In this document: positions 1 to 5,572 of the stretch, one piece after another
Numbering within the stretch: position 1 is the stretch's first letter
How the letters are laid out: every line of letters starts with the position of its first letter
NCBI GenBank assembly: GCA_938021455.1
Contig: CALIGP010000052.1
Span: forward strand, 1-8,569
DNA length: 8,569 nt
Source of the DNA: an uncultured Lewinella sp.
GTDB lineage: Bacteria > Bacteroidota > Bacteroidia > Chitinophagales > Saprospiraceae
Reading direction: 5' to 3'
Notes under the pieces: generated by a model
The model's database searches: none
Seen by the model: only the letters and a program-made list of their open reading frames with translations
What the model was told of the DNA's origin: nothing
Translations under genes and position numbers: made by a program

Positions 1-1
1 G

Positions 2-52
2 GGGCGATGTTCCCCTGCACCTGCGGCCGCGCCTCCTTATCTGCGAAAATAA
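2..52 (+). CDS. Possible 3' end of an upstream gene (partial)
   Basis: Frame 2 is open from the window edge to a TAA at 50-52 and would encode a 16-residue tail rich in Ala and Pro ending in YLRK. The main support is a sharp change in composition: bases 1-40 are GC-rich like the coding regions here, and AT-rich sequence starts near the stop codon, as at a gene end. Frames 1 and 3 are also open across this short stretch (to 93 and 192), so the frame choice is a guess. A gene starting on the minus strand beyond the edge is also possible. No family can be named. Confidence 0.22.
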   Translation, partial: GRCSPAPAAAPPYLRK

Positions 53-100
53 ATTTTGGAGATATGATCTTATCCAGAAGAATTTTACCTTAATGGGTAG

Positions 101-108
101 TAGCTTTG
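101..108 (+). promoter_or_regulatory. Candidate Bacteroidota -7 box for the ATP-grasp gene
   Basis: TAGCTTTG matches the Bacteroidota -7 consensus TAnnTTTG exactly. Transcription would begin near 114-116 and leave a leader of about 18 bases before the ATG at 133. No clear TTG -33 box lies 17-21 bases upstream, so the call rests on the -7 box and its position. If right, it rules out translation starting at the in-frame TTG at 106, which lies inside the box. Confidence 0.42.
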
Positions 109-132
109 AATGCATTAAAGAGACACCCAATT

Positions 133-1332
133 ATGACTTTCCTCTGCATCTCCTGTTATTTCAAGGGTGCGCCCTTCCTGCGTGCCAGTAAGGAAGCCGG
201 TAACACCGTTTACCTACTCACCATGAAAAAGCTGATGAACGAGCCCTGGCCACGGGAATCGATCGATGAGTTTTTCTTTATGGAGAAAGACAATAACAGC
301 CCGGAGAACATCGGTCATATCGCCGAAGGCCTCGCCTGGTTGATGCGAGAGCGAAAGATTGACAGAATCGTCGCGCTCGATGATTTTGACGTGGAAAAGG
401 CCGCTTACCTCCGCGAAGAATTCCGGATACCCGGAATGGGCCAGACGACCGCTCGCTTCTTCCGCGACAAGCTGGCAATGCGCACCCGTGCCCTGGAGCA
501 TGGGGTACCCGTGCCGGCTTTTTCCCCACTGTTTAACAACCAGGACCTGGGCAAATGGGCTTCGGAGATTGAGTACCCCTGCTTGATAAAACCCCGCGGG
601 GAGGCCAGTGCGACCGGCATCCAAAAAGTCCACTCGGCGGATGAGCTCTGGGCGGCAGTCCATGCCTTAGGCGAAAAACGACACCAGTACCTGGTGGAGC
701 AGTTTCGCCCAGGGGATGTTTTCCACGCAGACGCAATCAGCGTTGACGGAAAGGTCGTCTTCTGTCAGGTCTCCCGTTACCTTAGCACCCCCTTTGAGGT
801 AGCCCATGGCGGTGGAATCTTCCGCTCCGTTAGTGTCCCTTACGATGCGCCGGATGCCGTCACTCTCCGCCAGATGACTTCCGACGTCATGCAAGCCTTC
901 GGCATGCGGTTCAGCGCCAGTCACACCGAATTCATCAAAATGCCTGACGGAAGCTTCGTCTTCCTCGAAACCGCCAGCCGGGTGGGCGGGGCCCACCTTG
1001 CCGAAATGGTCGAAGCCGCTACCGGCGTCAGCCTCTGGGCCGAATGGGCCCGCCTGGAAACCGCGATGGCTCACGGCGTAGAATATCACCCGCCGGGCCG
1101 CCGCTACCTTCAGTCTGGGATCGTCGTGAGTCTCTCTCGTTTCGAGCAGCCCGATATGAGCCCGTTTCAGGACGAGGAAATCGTCTGGAAAATGGACAAG
1201 AAGCAGCACGTTGGTGTCATCGTCTCCAGCGACCACGAAGGCCGTATTCTCGAATTACTCGATAAATACGCGGACATCATCGGCCGGGATTACCATATGG
1301 CCATTGCGGCTCCGGAGAAGAGTACGCATTGA
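133..1332 (+). CDS. ATP-grasp domain ligase
   Basis: Encodes a 399-residue cytoplasmic protein of the ATP-grasp superfamily, enzymes that join a carboxylate to an amine or thiol through an acyl-phosphate. The substrate cannot be read from the sequence. The N-terminal part (about 1-110) looks like the pre-ATP-grasp Rossmann region and includes a DDFD segment. The ATP-grasp core follows: CLIKPRG with the probable ATP-binding Lys153, a small-residue loop GEASATGI, and the Mg-binding end with HTEFI (Glu266) and ETASRVGG (Glu279, Arg283). The usual ExNxR metal motif reads E-T-A-S-R here, with Ala in place of Asn. An in-frame TTG at 106 would add nine residues, but it lies inside a candidate -7 box, so the ATG at 133 is preferred. 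The gene stands alone and converges on the exonuclease gene. Biosynthetic peptide-ligase or carboxylase roles are both open. Confidence 0.88.
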   Translation: MTFLCISCYFKGAPFLRASKEAGNTVYLLTMKKLMNEPWPRESIDEFFFMEKDNNSPENIGHIAEGLAWLMRERKIDRIVALDDFDVEKAAYLREEFRIPGMGQTTARFFRDKLAMRTRALEHGVPVPAFSPLFNNQDLGKWASEIEYPCLIKPRGEASATGIQKVHSADELWAAVHALGEKRHQYLVEQFRPGDVFHADAISVDGKVVFCQVSRYLSTPFEVAHGGGIFRSVSVPYDAPDAVTLRQMTSDVMQAFGMRFSASHTEFIKMPDGSFVFLETASRVGGAHLAEMVEAATGVSLWAEWARLETAMAHGVEYHPPGRRYLQSGIVVSLSRFEQPDMSPFQDEEIVWKMDKKQHVGVIVSSDHEGRILELLDKYADIIGRDYHMAIAAPEKSTH

Positions 1333-1454
1333 TTGGTTTGTTAGTCTGTTGGTATTTTAGGGCTACCGCTCGTTGGAGGGGAAAATCTTCAGCGTATCAT
1401 TACTGCCTCCGACGTGCGGTAGCCCTAAAATACCAAAATACCAACGAACCAATC
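1331..1454. repeat. Long imperfect inverted repeat filling a convergent intergenic gap
   Basis: The left arm, 1331-1379, is complementary to the right arm, about 1406-1454. The core 1349-1369 pairs perfectly with 1416-1436 over 21 bp. About seven mismatches are scattered through the rest, and roughly 26 bases of loop remain. The outer ends fall on the two stop codons (TGA 1330-1332 of the ATP-grasp gene, and TAG on the minus strand at 1454-1456 of the exonuclease gene). It may act as a bidirectional terminator for the convergent genes, but no U-run follows the stem on either strand. A small non-autonomous mobile or REP-like repeat unit is therefore an equal alternative. Confidence 0.8.
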
Positions 1455-2206
1455 TACCGCTCCGCCACCTGAATCTGATCCTCTTCCAGCAACGGCTTCA
1501 GCTGGTAGCGGAAGAATAGCTGGGCGGTAGCCAGTACGTCCTTTTCGCAGTATACAGCAATACGTTCCAAGTCATCTTCTTCCCAGAAAACACGCCCTAC
1601 CTGACTACCATCAATGTCATCTTTCGGGGTGGGGAAGCCCAGAGCTCCGGCGAGTAGCTTGAGCGAAGTGTAAGACTTATAGTCGCCGAACTTCCAGAGG
1701 GACATCGTGTCTAGCAAATGATTGGTTTCCCACGGTTTCTTACCGGTGATCTGTAGCATTTTGGGTAGGGAAAGCTGGTTGATGATCATGCGCCGGCACA
1801 TGTAGGGGACGTCAAATTCCTTGATGTTATGGCCGCAGATGAACTGCCGGTTGGTATCGCCGTAGTACTGGTCAAGCATGGCATTGAAGCCTTCGAGAAG
1901 CTTTTTCTCGTCGCGGTCCGCAAATGATTTTAGGCGAATCTTCAGCCGTTTGTCTTTATCCCGGTATACTGCCCCAACGCTGATGCAAACGATCTTACCG
2001 AATTCGGCGTAAATCGCCGCGCGGTCAACGTAGCTATCTGCTTTTTCTTCTTCGGTCAGTTCCTCGCCGTAGCGCTTCAGGACGCTGGGGGCTTTGTATC
2101 CCCAGAGCGCTTTAAAGTCATCGCTTAAATCGCTATAGGTGGCCTTCCCGCTGACGGTTTCGATGTCCAGAAAAAGGACCTTGGTGGCGTCGATGTGTTC
2201 AATCAT
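1454..2206 (-). CDS. Stand-alone 3'-5' exonuclease, DnaQ/PolB-exonuclease type
   Basis: Encodes a 250-residue protein of the DEDD (RNase H-like) exonuclease superfamily, closest to the predicted PolB-like 3'-5' exonuclease family (DNA_pol_B_exo2). All three metal-binding motifs are visible. Exo I is FLDIET with Asp14 and Glu16. Exo II is GHNIKEFD with Asp132. Exo III is Y-C-E-K-D with Tyr219 and Asp223, the YxxxD form. The family removes nucleotides from 3' ends of DNA or RNA with two metal ions. No polymerase domain is attached, so this is a free nuclease of cytoplasmic location, and its substrate is unknown. The protein starts at the first ATG, five residues before the LFLDIE strand, which fits the family. 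It is 81 bases downstream of the OmpA-like gene on the same strand. A weak -7-like box (TATCTTTA, 2227-2234) lies before it, so it may be transcribed separately. Confidence 0.9.
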   Translation of the reverse strand: MIEHIDATKVLFLDIETVSGKATYSDLSDDFKALWGYKAPSVLKRYGEELTEEEKADSYVDRAAIYAEFGKIVCISVGAVYRDKDKRLKIRLKSFADRDEKKLLEGFNAMLDQYYGDTNRQFICGHNIKEFDVPYMCRRMIINQLSLPKMLQITGKKPWETNHLLDTMSLWKFGDYKSYTSLKLLAGALGFPTPKDDIDGSQVGRVFWEEDDLERIAVYCEKDVLATAQLFFRYQLKPLLEEDQIQVAER

Positions 2207-2226
2207 GCTGTTTTGAGCTTTGTACC

Positions 2227-2234
2227 TAAAGATA
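2227..2234 (-). promoter_or_regulatory. Weak candidate -7 box for the exonuclease gene
   Basis: Read on the minus strand this is TATCTTTA, one mismatch from TAnnTTTG. It lies about 20 bases before the start codon. No TTG is found at the expected distance upstream, and AT-rich spacers produce such matches by chance. An imperfect AT-rich stem (2250-2259 with 2272-2280, one bulge) lies just upstream, after the OmpA-like stop codon. Confidence 0.22.
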
Positions 2235-2287
2235 CGCTTTAATACGCAATTAGTTGAATGATTGTTATTTTATTCACTAAATGCGAA

Positions 2288-3175
2288 TTATTTGTCACTC
2301 CTTCCCAGTTTATTCAATTCTCTCACCAGATTGCCTACGTTGTTTCTCAGCACAAAGTCTAGCCGGCGGTTGGCGCGCTGCCCTTCAGGGCTCGCGTTCG
2401 ACTGCACGGGGCGAAACTCTCCGTGGCTGGCGGCTATCACCCGGTTGGGGCTTAAGTAATAAGTTTCGGCGAGCTCTTCGGCGATGGCCGTAGCCCTGCG
2501 GGCGGCGTATTGCCAGTTGTTGAAATTCCGTCGGGGGTTGGGTTGGTTGTCCGTATGGCCAACGACGGATAGCTTGAGCAAGGGGTCAGCCTGCAGGGCG
2601 TCCATGACCGCTCTCAGGATTATGGCCGCTCCGTCGTTGATCTGATCGGAGGTTCTGTTTTTAAAGAGCAGGTCTTCTTGAATACTCAAGGTAACTTCTC
2701 CGGCACCGGTAGAGAGCGTGTAACTGTCATCAGGCACCATTCCTTCTACAGAGGACCGGACGACCCTCGCAGCATTGTCTACTCCCTGCTGGAAACGGTC
2801 GACGATATCGTCCTGACTCATCCGCAAGCTATCGTAGGTCAGCTCGACCTCCCTCTTTTTTTGCCGTAATTCGGCGAGCTGGTTGCTCATCTGAAAATTG
2901 GTGGAGGTAAGGTTGCCGCGAAGTTGATCCAGCTCATCTTCCTGGACCATGAGACGGTCTTGTAGCCGGTTTTGGGTGACGAGCAGCATATCGTTGCCGC
3001 CGCGGCTTCGCTCCAGGGCGAGGCGGGTGGTCAGCAGGCTGTCTTGCTGACGCTCCAGAGCGCGGTCGCGGGCGGAAAGTTCTGCCTGGAATTCCTGGAC
3101 GATGCCTTCATGAATTTTATTGGAGATGCAGCTGCTAAAAGCCAGGGCAAGAAGAAAAAGTAAGGGGATGCGCAT
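2288..3175 (-). CDS. OmpA-family lipoprotein with coiled coil
   Basis: Encodes 295 residues. A lipoprotein signal peptide, MRIPLLFLLALAFSSC, ends at Cys16, the likely lipidated residue. Residues about 25-130 are rich in Gln, Glu, Arg and Leu and look like a coiled coil. Residues about 160-278 form an OmpA-like peptidoglycan-binding domain: GHTDNQP (Asp209), an ARRA segment with Arg227, and the closing motif RANRRLDF. In this family Asp and Arg at these places hold diaminopimelate of peptidoglycan. The protein should sit lipid-anchored in an envelope membrane and tether it to the cell wall. The reading frame is open upstream to 3316, but that extension overlaps the metallopeptidase gene and lacks a signal peptide, so the ATG at 3175 is chosen. 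The gene follows the metallopeptidase stop codon by 52 bases and has its own candidate -7 box. Confidence 0.9.
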   Translation of the reverse strand: MRIPLLFLLALAFSSCISNKIHEGIVQEFQAELSARDRALERQQDSLLTTRLALERSRGGNDMLLVTQNRLQDRLMVQEDELDQLRGNLTSTNFQMSNQLAELRQKKREVELTYDSLRMSQDDIVDRFQQGVDNAARVVRSSVEGMVPDDSYTLSTGAGEVTLSIQEDLLFKNRTSDQINDGAAIILRAVMDALQADPLLKLSVVGHTDNQPNPRRNFNNWQYAARRATAIAEELAETYYLSPNRVIAASHGEFRPVQSNASPEGQRANRRLDFVLRNNVGNLVRELNKLGRSDK

Positions 3176-3205
3176 AGGTAGAAACGTAGGGATTGATATT
3201 CTCCG

Positions 3206-3213
3206 CAAAATTA
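3206..3213 (-). promoter_or_regulatory. Candidate Bacteroidota -7 box for the OmpA-like gene
   Basis: On the minus strand this reads TAATTTTG, an exact match to TAnnTTTG. The expected transcript start, near 3199, leaves a leader of about 24 bases before the ATG at 3175. A TTG at the -33 position is not visible, so strength is uncertain. Confidence 0.42.
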
Positions 3214-3227
3214 CACAACGAAAAGCA

Positions 3228-4004
3228 TCAGACGGCCACCGGCTCAAAGAGTAATGTCTTGCCGTGCAGGCGCAGCCATTCATCATACTCCTTATAGTTG
3301 GGTAAGGCGCGTTCAACTTGCGCCCAGAAGCGGGAAGAATGATTCTGTTCTACCAGGTGGGCGAGCTCATGGATGATGACGGCGTCCAGTATTTCTGTGG
3401 GGGCGAGCAAGAGCCGGGTGGCCAGATTGATGTTGCCAACGTGAGAGCAACTACCCCAACGGGAATACGTGTCGCTCATCTTGACCGCCTTGATGGGGCG
3501 GCGGAAGTGCAGGCCATTCAACTCATGAACCCGCTCGCTGACTTCATTGAGGTATAAACCTCCGAAGTGCTTAGCCAAAAGCTTGGGGATGATCTTGCCG
3601 CCATTCACCCTGGGGTCCTCGATGTTGAGGAGTATTTTCAAATCTCGCGGTGCCGTCTGGATGATCTTATGGTCACGTAGATCATGACTGTCGACCTCAA
3701 TTTGGTAAGTTGCTTCCCGGATGGCAAACTCGTAGCGGCTGGCTTGCTCTACCCGGCGAAAATGCGCAAAAGCCTCCGGCTTTTTTTCCAAGGTCTCCTG
3801 AGCCCAGGTCAGCATGTCGCCCAATTGTTTTTCCCGCTGGCCCGGCGTTAGCCCTGCCGGTAGCCGGATGATCAGCGCCCGGGAAGTGACGGATGCCCGG
3901 GTATTATAACGCCTGGCTTCCGTGATGATCTTTACCGGAATCCTTAGATCGCCGATCTCAATCAAGTCTCGTTTTTCGTGGATTTTTGTTGGACGCCTCG
4001 CCAT
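3228..4004 (-). CDS. YgjP/M48-type zinc metallopeptidase
   Basis: Encodes a 258-residue protein of the YgjP-like metallopeptidase family (DUF45, listed as M48-family in many annotations). The zinc site is HELAH at 212-216 (His212, His216, catalytic Glu213), followed by NHSSRFW with His222 as the probable third ligand. The family signature RWGSCS lies about 30 residues upstream of HELAH, and the conserved tail W-x-x-VERALPNYKEYDEWLR follows. There is no signal peptide or membrane segment, so it acts in the cytoplasm. The physiological substrate of the family is not well known. In many bacteria a relative accompanies restriction-modification genes, but nothing of that kind is seen here. The start is the ATG at 4004. 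The gene is followed after 52 bases by the OmpA-like gene and preceded by the terminator of the next gene upstream. Confidence 0.9.
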   Translation of the reverse strand: MARRPTKIHEKRDLIEIGDLRIPVKIITEARRYNTRASVTSRALIIRLPAGLTPGQREKQLGDMLTWAQETLEKKPEAFAHFRRVEQASRYEFAIREATYQIEVDSHDLRDHKIIQTAPRDLKILLNIEDPRVNGGKIIPKLLAKHFGGLYLNEVSERVHELNGLHFRRPIKAVKMSDTYSRWGSCSHVGNINLATRLLLAPTEILDAVIIHELAHLVEQNHSSRFWAQVERALPNYKEYDEWLRLHGKTLLFEPVAV

Positions 4005-4046
4005 ATCCGCAAGAAACGAAAAGATTGAACGGAGGCTGGCCTTTGG

Positions 4047-4114
4047 GCAAAGAAAAAGCGCCCAACGCTCAGTTCCCCGACTACTAAAAGCCGGGGACTG
4101 AGCGCTGTGCGCTT
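4047..4114 (-). terminator. Intrinsic terminator after the AhpD-like gene
   Basis: Bases 4055-4080 pair with 4091-4114 to form a GC-rich stem of about 24 bp with two or three irregularities and a loop of about 10 bases. Read on the minus strand, the stem is followed by CGCTTTTTCTTT. Together these form a classic rho-independent terminator located 27 bases after the AhpD-like stop codon. It separates that gene from the metallopeptidase gene. Confidence 0.82.
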
Positions 4115-4140
4115 GCGGTCAGAAATTAATCTTTTGAGAA

Positions 4141-4689
4141 TTAAGCCAATGCAGACTCCAGCTCCGCTGCTGCGGGGAAATCAACGGCTATTTGCGTAAC
4201 ACCGTGTAGGTAGTTAGAGATCGTCTTATCGCCGATCAAAACAATGGTGTCTACCAGGTTTTCCCGGGTGTAACCAGCTGCCAGAAAAGAATCAACGGCT
4301 TCAGTCGTTGGCTTACCCCGGTTTTCCGTTACGGTACGAGAGAAAGCGGCCAAAGCTCCGAGCTTATCATCAGACGTGGAACGTCCTTCCCGGAATTCAA
4401 TAATTTGCTCTTCCGTAAAGCCATTCATTTTGCCTAGTGCCGTGTGGGCAGCCAGACAGTAAGAACATTCATTAACCTGACTTACCGCCAGATTGACGAC
4501 TTCTTTCTCTTTATTATTCAGACTGGTTTTTGCACCAGACAGAGCGAGGTAGTTGCCCAATGCATTCTTGGAGTGTGCATAGGTAGCGTAAAGGTTAGGT
4601 ACAAAGCCAAGACCTTTTTCCAGCTTGTCAAAAATTTGCTGGTTCGCTTCGGTTACGGTTTCGCGGGTGGGGATTTGAAAAGTTGCCAT
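4141..4689 (-). CDS. Carboxymuconolactone decarboxylase family protein (AhpD-like)
   Basis: Encodes a 182-residue all-helical protein of the carboxymuconolactone decarboxylase/AhpD family. The AhpD-type catalytic spacing E-x11-C-x2-C-x3-H is intact: Glu63, Cys75, Cys78 and His82, around NECSYCLAAH. In AhpD these residues support a thiol-disulfide proton relay that reduces peroxides or the peroxiredoxin partner. Here the redox role is inferred from the motif, and no peroxiredoxin gene is adjacent. The protein is cytoplasmic. An upstream in-frame ATG at 4728 would add 13 residues (KQWQSIIKINFI type, unlike the family), and the mapped promoter would give it almost no leader, so the ATG at 4689 is preferred. 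It is a single-gene transcription unit with a well-formed Bacteroidota promoter upstream and a strong terminator downstream. Confidence 0.9.
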   Translation of the reverse strand: MATFQIPTRETVTEANQQIFDKLEKGLGFVPNLYATYAHSKNALGNYLALSGAKTSLNNKEKEVVNLAVSQVNECSYCLAAHTALGKMNGFTEEQIIEFREGRSTSDDKLGALAAFSRTVTENRGKPTTEAVDSFLAAGYTRENLVDTIVLIGDKTISNYLHGVTQIAVDFPAAAELESALA

Positions 4690-4741
4690 AATAAAATTGA
4701 TTTTGATAATTGATTGCCATTGCTTCATTGCCTTGACGATG

Positions 4742-4771
4742 CAAAGATGGAGCGGCCTGGACTCTTTCCAA
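4742..4771 (-). promoter_or_regulatory. Bacteroidota-type promoter of the AhpD-like gene
   Basis: On the minus strand TTG (4771-4769) is followed after 19 bases by CATCTTTG (4749-4742), which matches TAnnTTTG at all but the first base. The spacing is the canonical one. Transcription should start near 4735, giving a leader of about 46 bases before the ATG at 4689. The -33 TTG lies inside one copy of a 10-bp inverted repeat (4769-4778), whose partner is in the leader at 4703-4712. Confidence 0.6.
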
Positions 4772-4813
4772 TTATCAATTTTACCTGATGGCTTACCTAT
4801 ATTTCCCGCCCTA

Positions 4814-5269
4814 TTATTTCCCCGTTGGAGGTAGGGTAACGTTTCTGCGAAACCACTCCTGGCAGGCGGGGAGGGAAATTTCTTTAGACTTGGCTTCCAA
4901 GACTAATTGGATCCAAATATCTACCGTACTACTGCCCGAGGCAGGAACCCTTTGTCCTTGAAACTCTATGGCTTTTAGCTTACGATGAAATTTTCCACCA
5001 TTTAGGAATAGGAACAAACGCGCTGCCAGAAGAGCTGTTCGCTCATTGGCATTCATAAAGAAGTCCTGTTCGAGCATTTCATAAAAATAGCGGGCTGCGA
5101 TGTTGGCCAGATTTTTATCAAGTCCGCTATTGATGGCTTCTATGGTCCCCGCTACTTTCTCTTCTGTCCCTTCCCGAATATTATGGGGAGGATTAAATAC
5201 ACCGCCGTGTGCCTTGAGTGTCCGTTCATTAATATGGACGAGATCGTTTTGGGTCAGGTAGTCGATCAT
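4814..5269 (-). CDS. Doc/Fic-fold protein with degenerate catalytic motif (toxin-like)
   Basis: Encodes 151 residues resembling the death-on-curing (Doc) branch of the Fic family. The N-terminus YLTQNDLVHINERTLKAHGG matches the opening of Doc-type proteins. The helix pair AARYFYEML and NERTALLAARLFLFLNGGK flanks the active-site loop. Where active Fic/Doc proteins have HPFxDGNKRT, this protein reads D-F-F-M-N-A-N-E-R-T (69-78): His becomes Asp, Asp becomes Asn, Gly becomes Ala and Lys becomes Glu. Only Phe, Asn, Arg and Thr are kept. Doc phosphorylates and Fic AMPylates target proteins through that His, so ordinary transferase activity seems unlikely. The start codon overlaps the stop of a 58-residue gene as ATGA, with GGGG 8 bases upstream as a possible ribosome site. 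This is the usual antitoxin-toxin layout. It could be a decayed toxin or a repurposed pseudo-enzyme. By eye it is AT-richer than its neighbours. Confidence 0.72.
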   Translation of the reverse strand: MIDYLTQNDLVHINERTLKAHGGVFNPPHNIREGTEEKVAGTIEAINSGLDKNLANIAARYFYEMLEQDFFMNANERTALLAARLFLFLNGGKFHRKLKAIEFQGQRVPASGSSTVDIWIQLVLEAKSKEISLPACQEWFRRNVTLPPTGK

Positions 5270-5442
5270 TCTATCCCCTTTTTTAAGACGTCAGAAAGCG
5301 CATCGAAGTCTTCGTCTAAAAGGGCATCAATTTTAGCACGTCGCCGTTTGATGTCGTTCTGCCGGCCGTTCTGGTTGAGGGCCTTTACCAGGTTTTTGAG
5401 GTCGTTTAGGCCTGGCTGTTGATCGTTGGGTTGTTCGGTCAT
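5266..5442 (-). CDS. Small 58-residue partner (antitoxin-like) of the Doc/Fic-fold gene
   Basis: A short gene starting with ATG at 5442-5440 and ending with TGA at 5268-5266, overlapping the ATG of the Doc/Fic-fold gene by four bases. The product starts MTEQPNDQQPGLNDLKNLVK, has a basic centre (IKRRRAKIDALL) and an acidic/amphipathic end (DEDFDALSDVLKKGIE). It appears wholly helical. Position, size and coupling are those of an antitoxin or regulatory subunit. I do not recognise the family: no Phd-type DNA-binding N-terminus is evident, and the (S/T)xxxE(G/N) inhibitory helix motif of Fic antitoxins is not present. Translational coupling through ATGA would keep the two products in proportion. 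No good Bacteroidota promoter was found in front of it. Confidence 0.7.
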   Translation of the reverse strand: MTEQPNDQQPGLNDLKNLVKALNQNGRQNDIKRRRAKIDALLDEDFDALSDVLKKGIE

Positions 5443-5507
5443 AGGTCAGATAACCATCAGAAAAGCAAGAAGGTTTTGGGCGCACACGCAGGTGCAAAGG
5501 AATGTTT

Positions 5508-5540
5508 TTGGAGCAAAGTTTATAGAATGCAATAAATTTA
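5508..5540 (+). promoter_or_regulatory. Weak candidate promoter of the phosphoesterase gene
   Basis: TTG at 5508-5510 is followed after 22 bases by TAAATTTA (5533-5540), one mismatch from TAnnTTTG. It lies about 33 bases before the ATG at 5573. The region between 5443 and 5572 is the divergent spacer between the small antitoxin-like gene and this gene, and is AT-rich, so chance matches are likely. Nothing else convincing was seen in it. Confidence 0.28.
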
Positions 5541-5572
5541 ATAGTACTTTGTTATTCAAAGTAAAAACAAAC

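Noticed and set aside
20..53. The 14-base string CCTGCGGCCGCGCC plus a nearby GAAAATAAA occurs both here and at 7159-7185.
   Set aside because: The similarity is short, has a gap of several bases, and the second copy is explained by the lipobox coding region (SCGRAPENK). No longer duplication extends from it, so chance is the simplest reading.
3..194. An open frame on the plus strand running from the edge to TAA at 192-194 across the ATP-grasp start.
   Set aside because: It overlaps the start of a well-supported gene, shows no recognisable motif, and crosses the AT-rich spacer.
667..1236. A 189-codon open frame on the minus strand inside the ATP-grasp gene.
   Set aside because: It is the complement of a gene with full family motifs and has GC-rich antisense composition, with no independent protein features.
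2250..2280. Stem TTAGTTGAAT / ATTCACTAA after the OmpA-like gene as a terminator.
   Set aside because: It is AT-rich, has a bulge, and is not followed by a U-run on the minus strand. It is too weak to call.
4690..4728. An upstream ATG at 4728 as the start of the AhpD-like protein.
   Set aside because: It would add KQWQSIIKINFI-type residues unlike the family, and would lie almost at the predicted transcript start.
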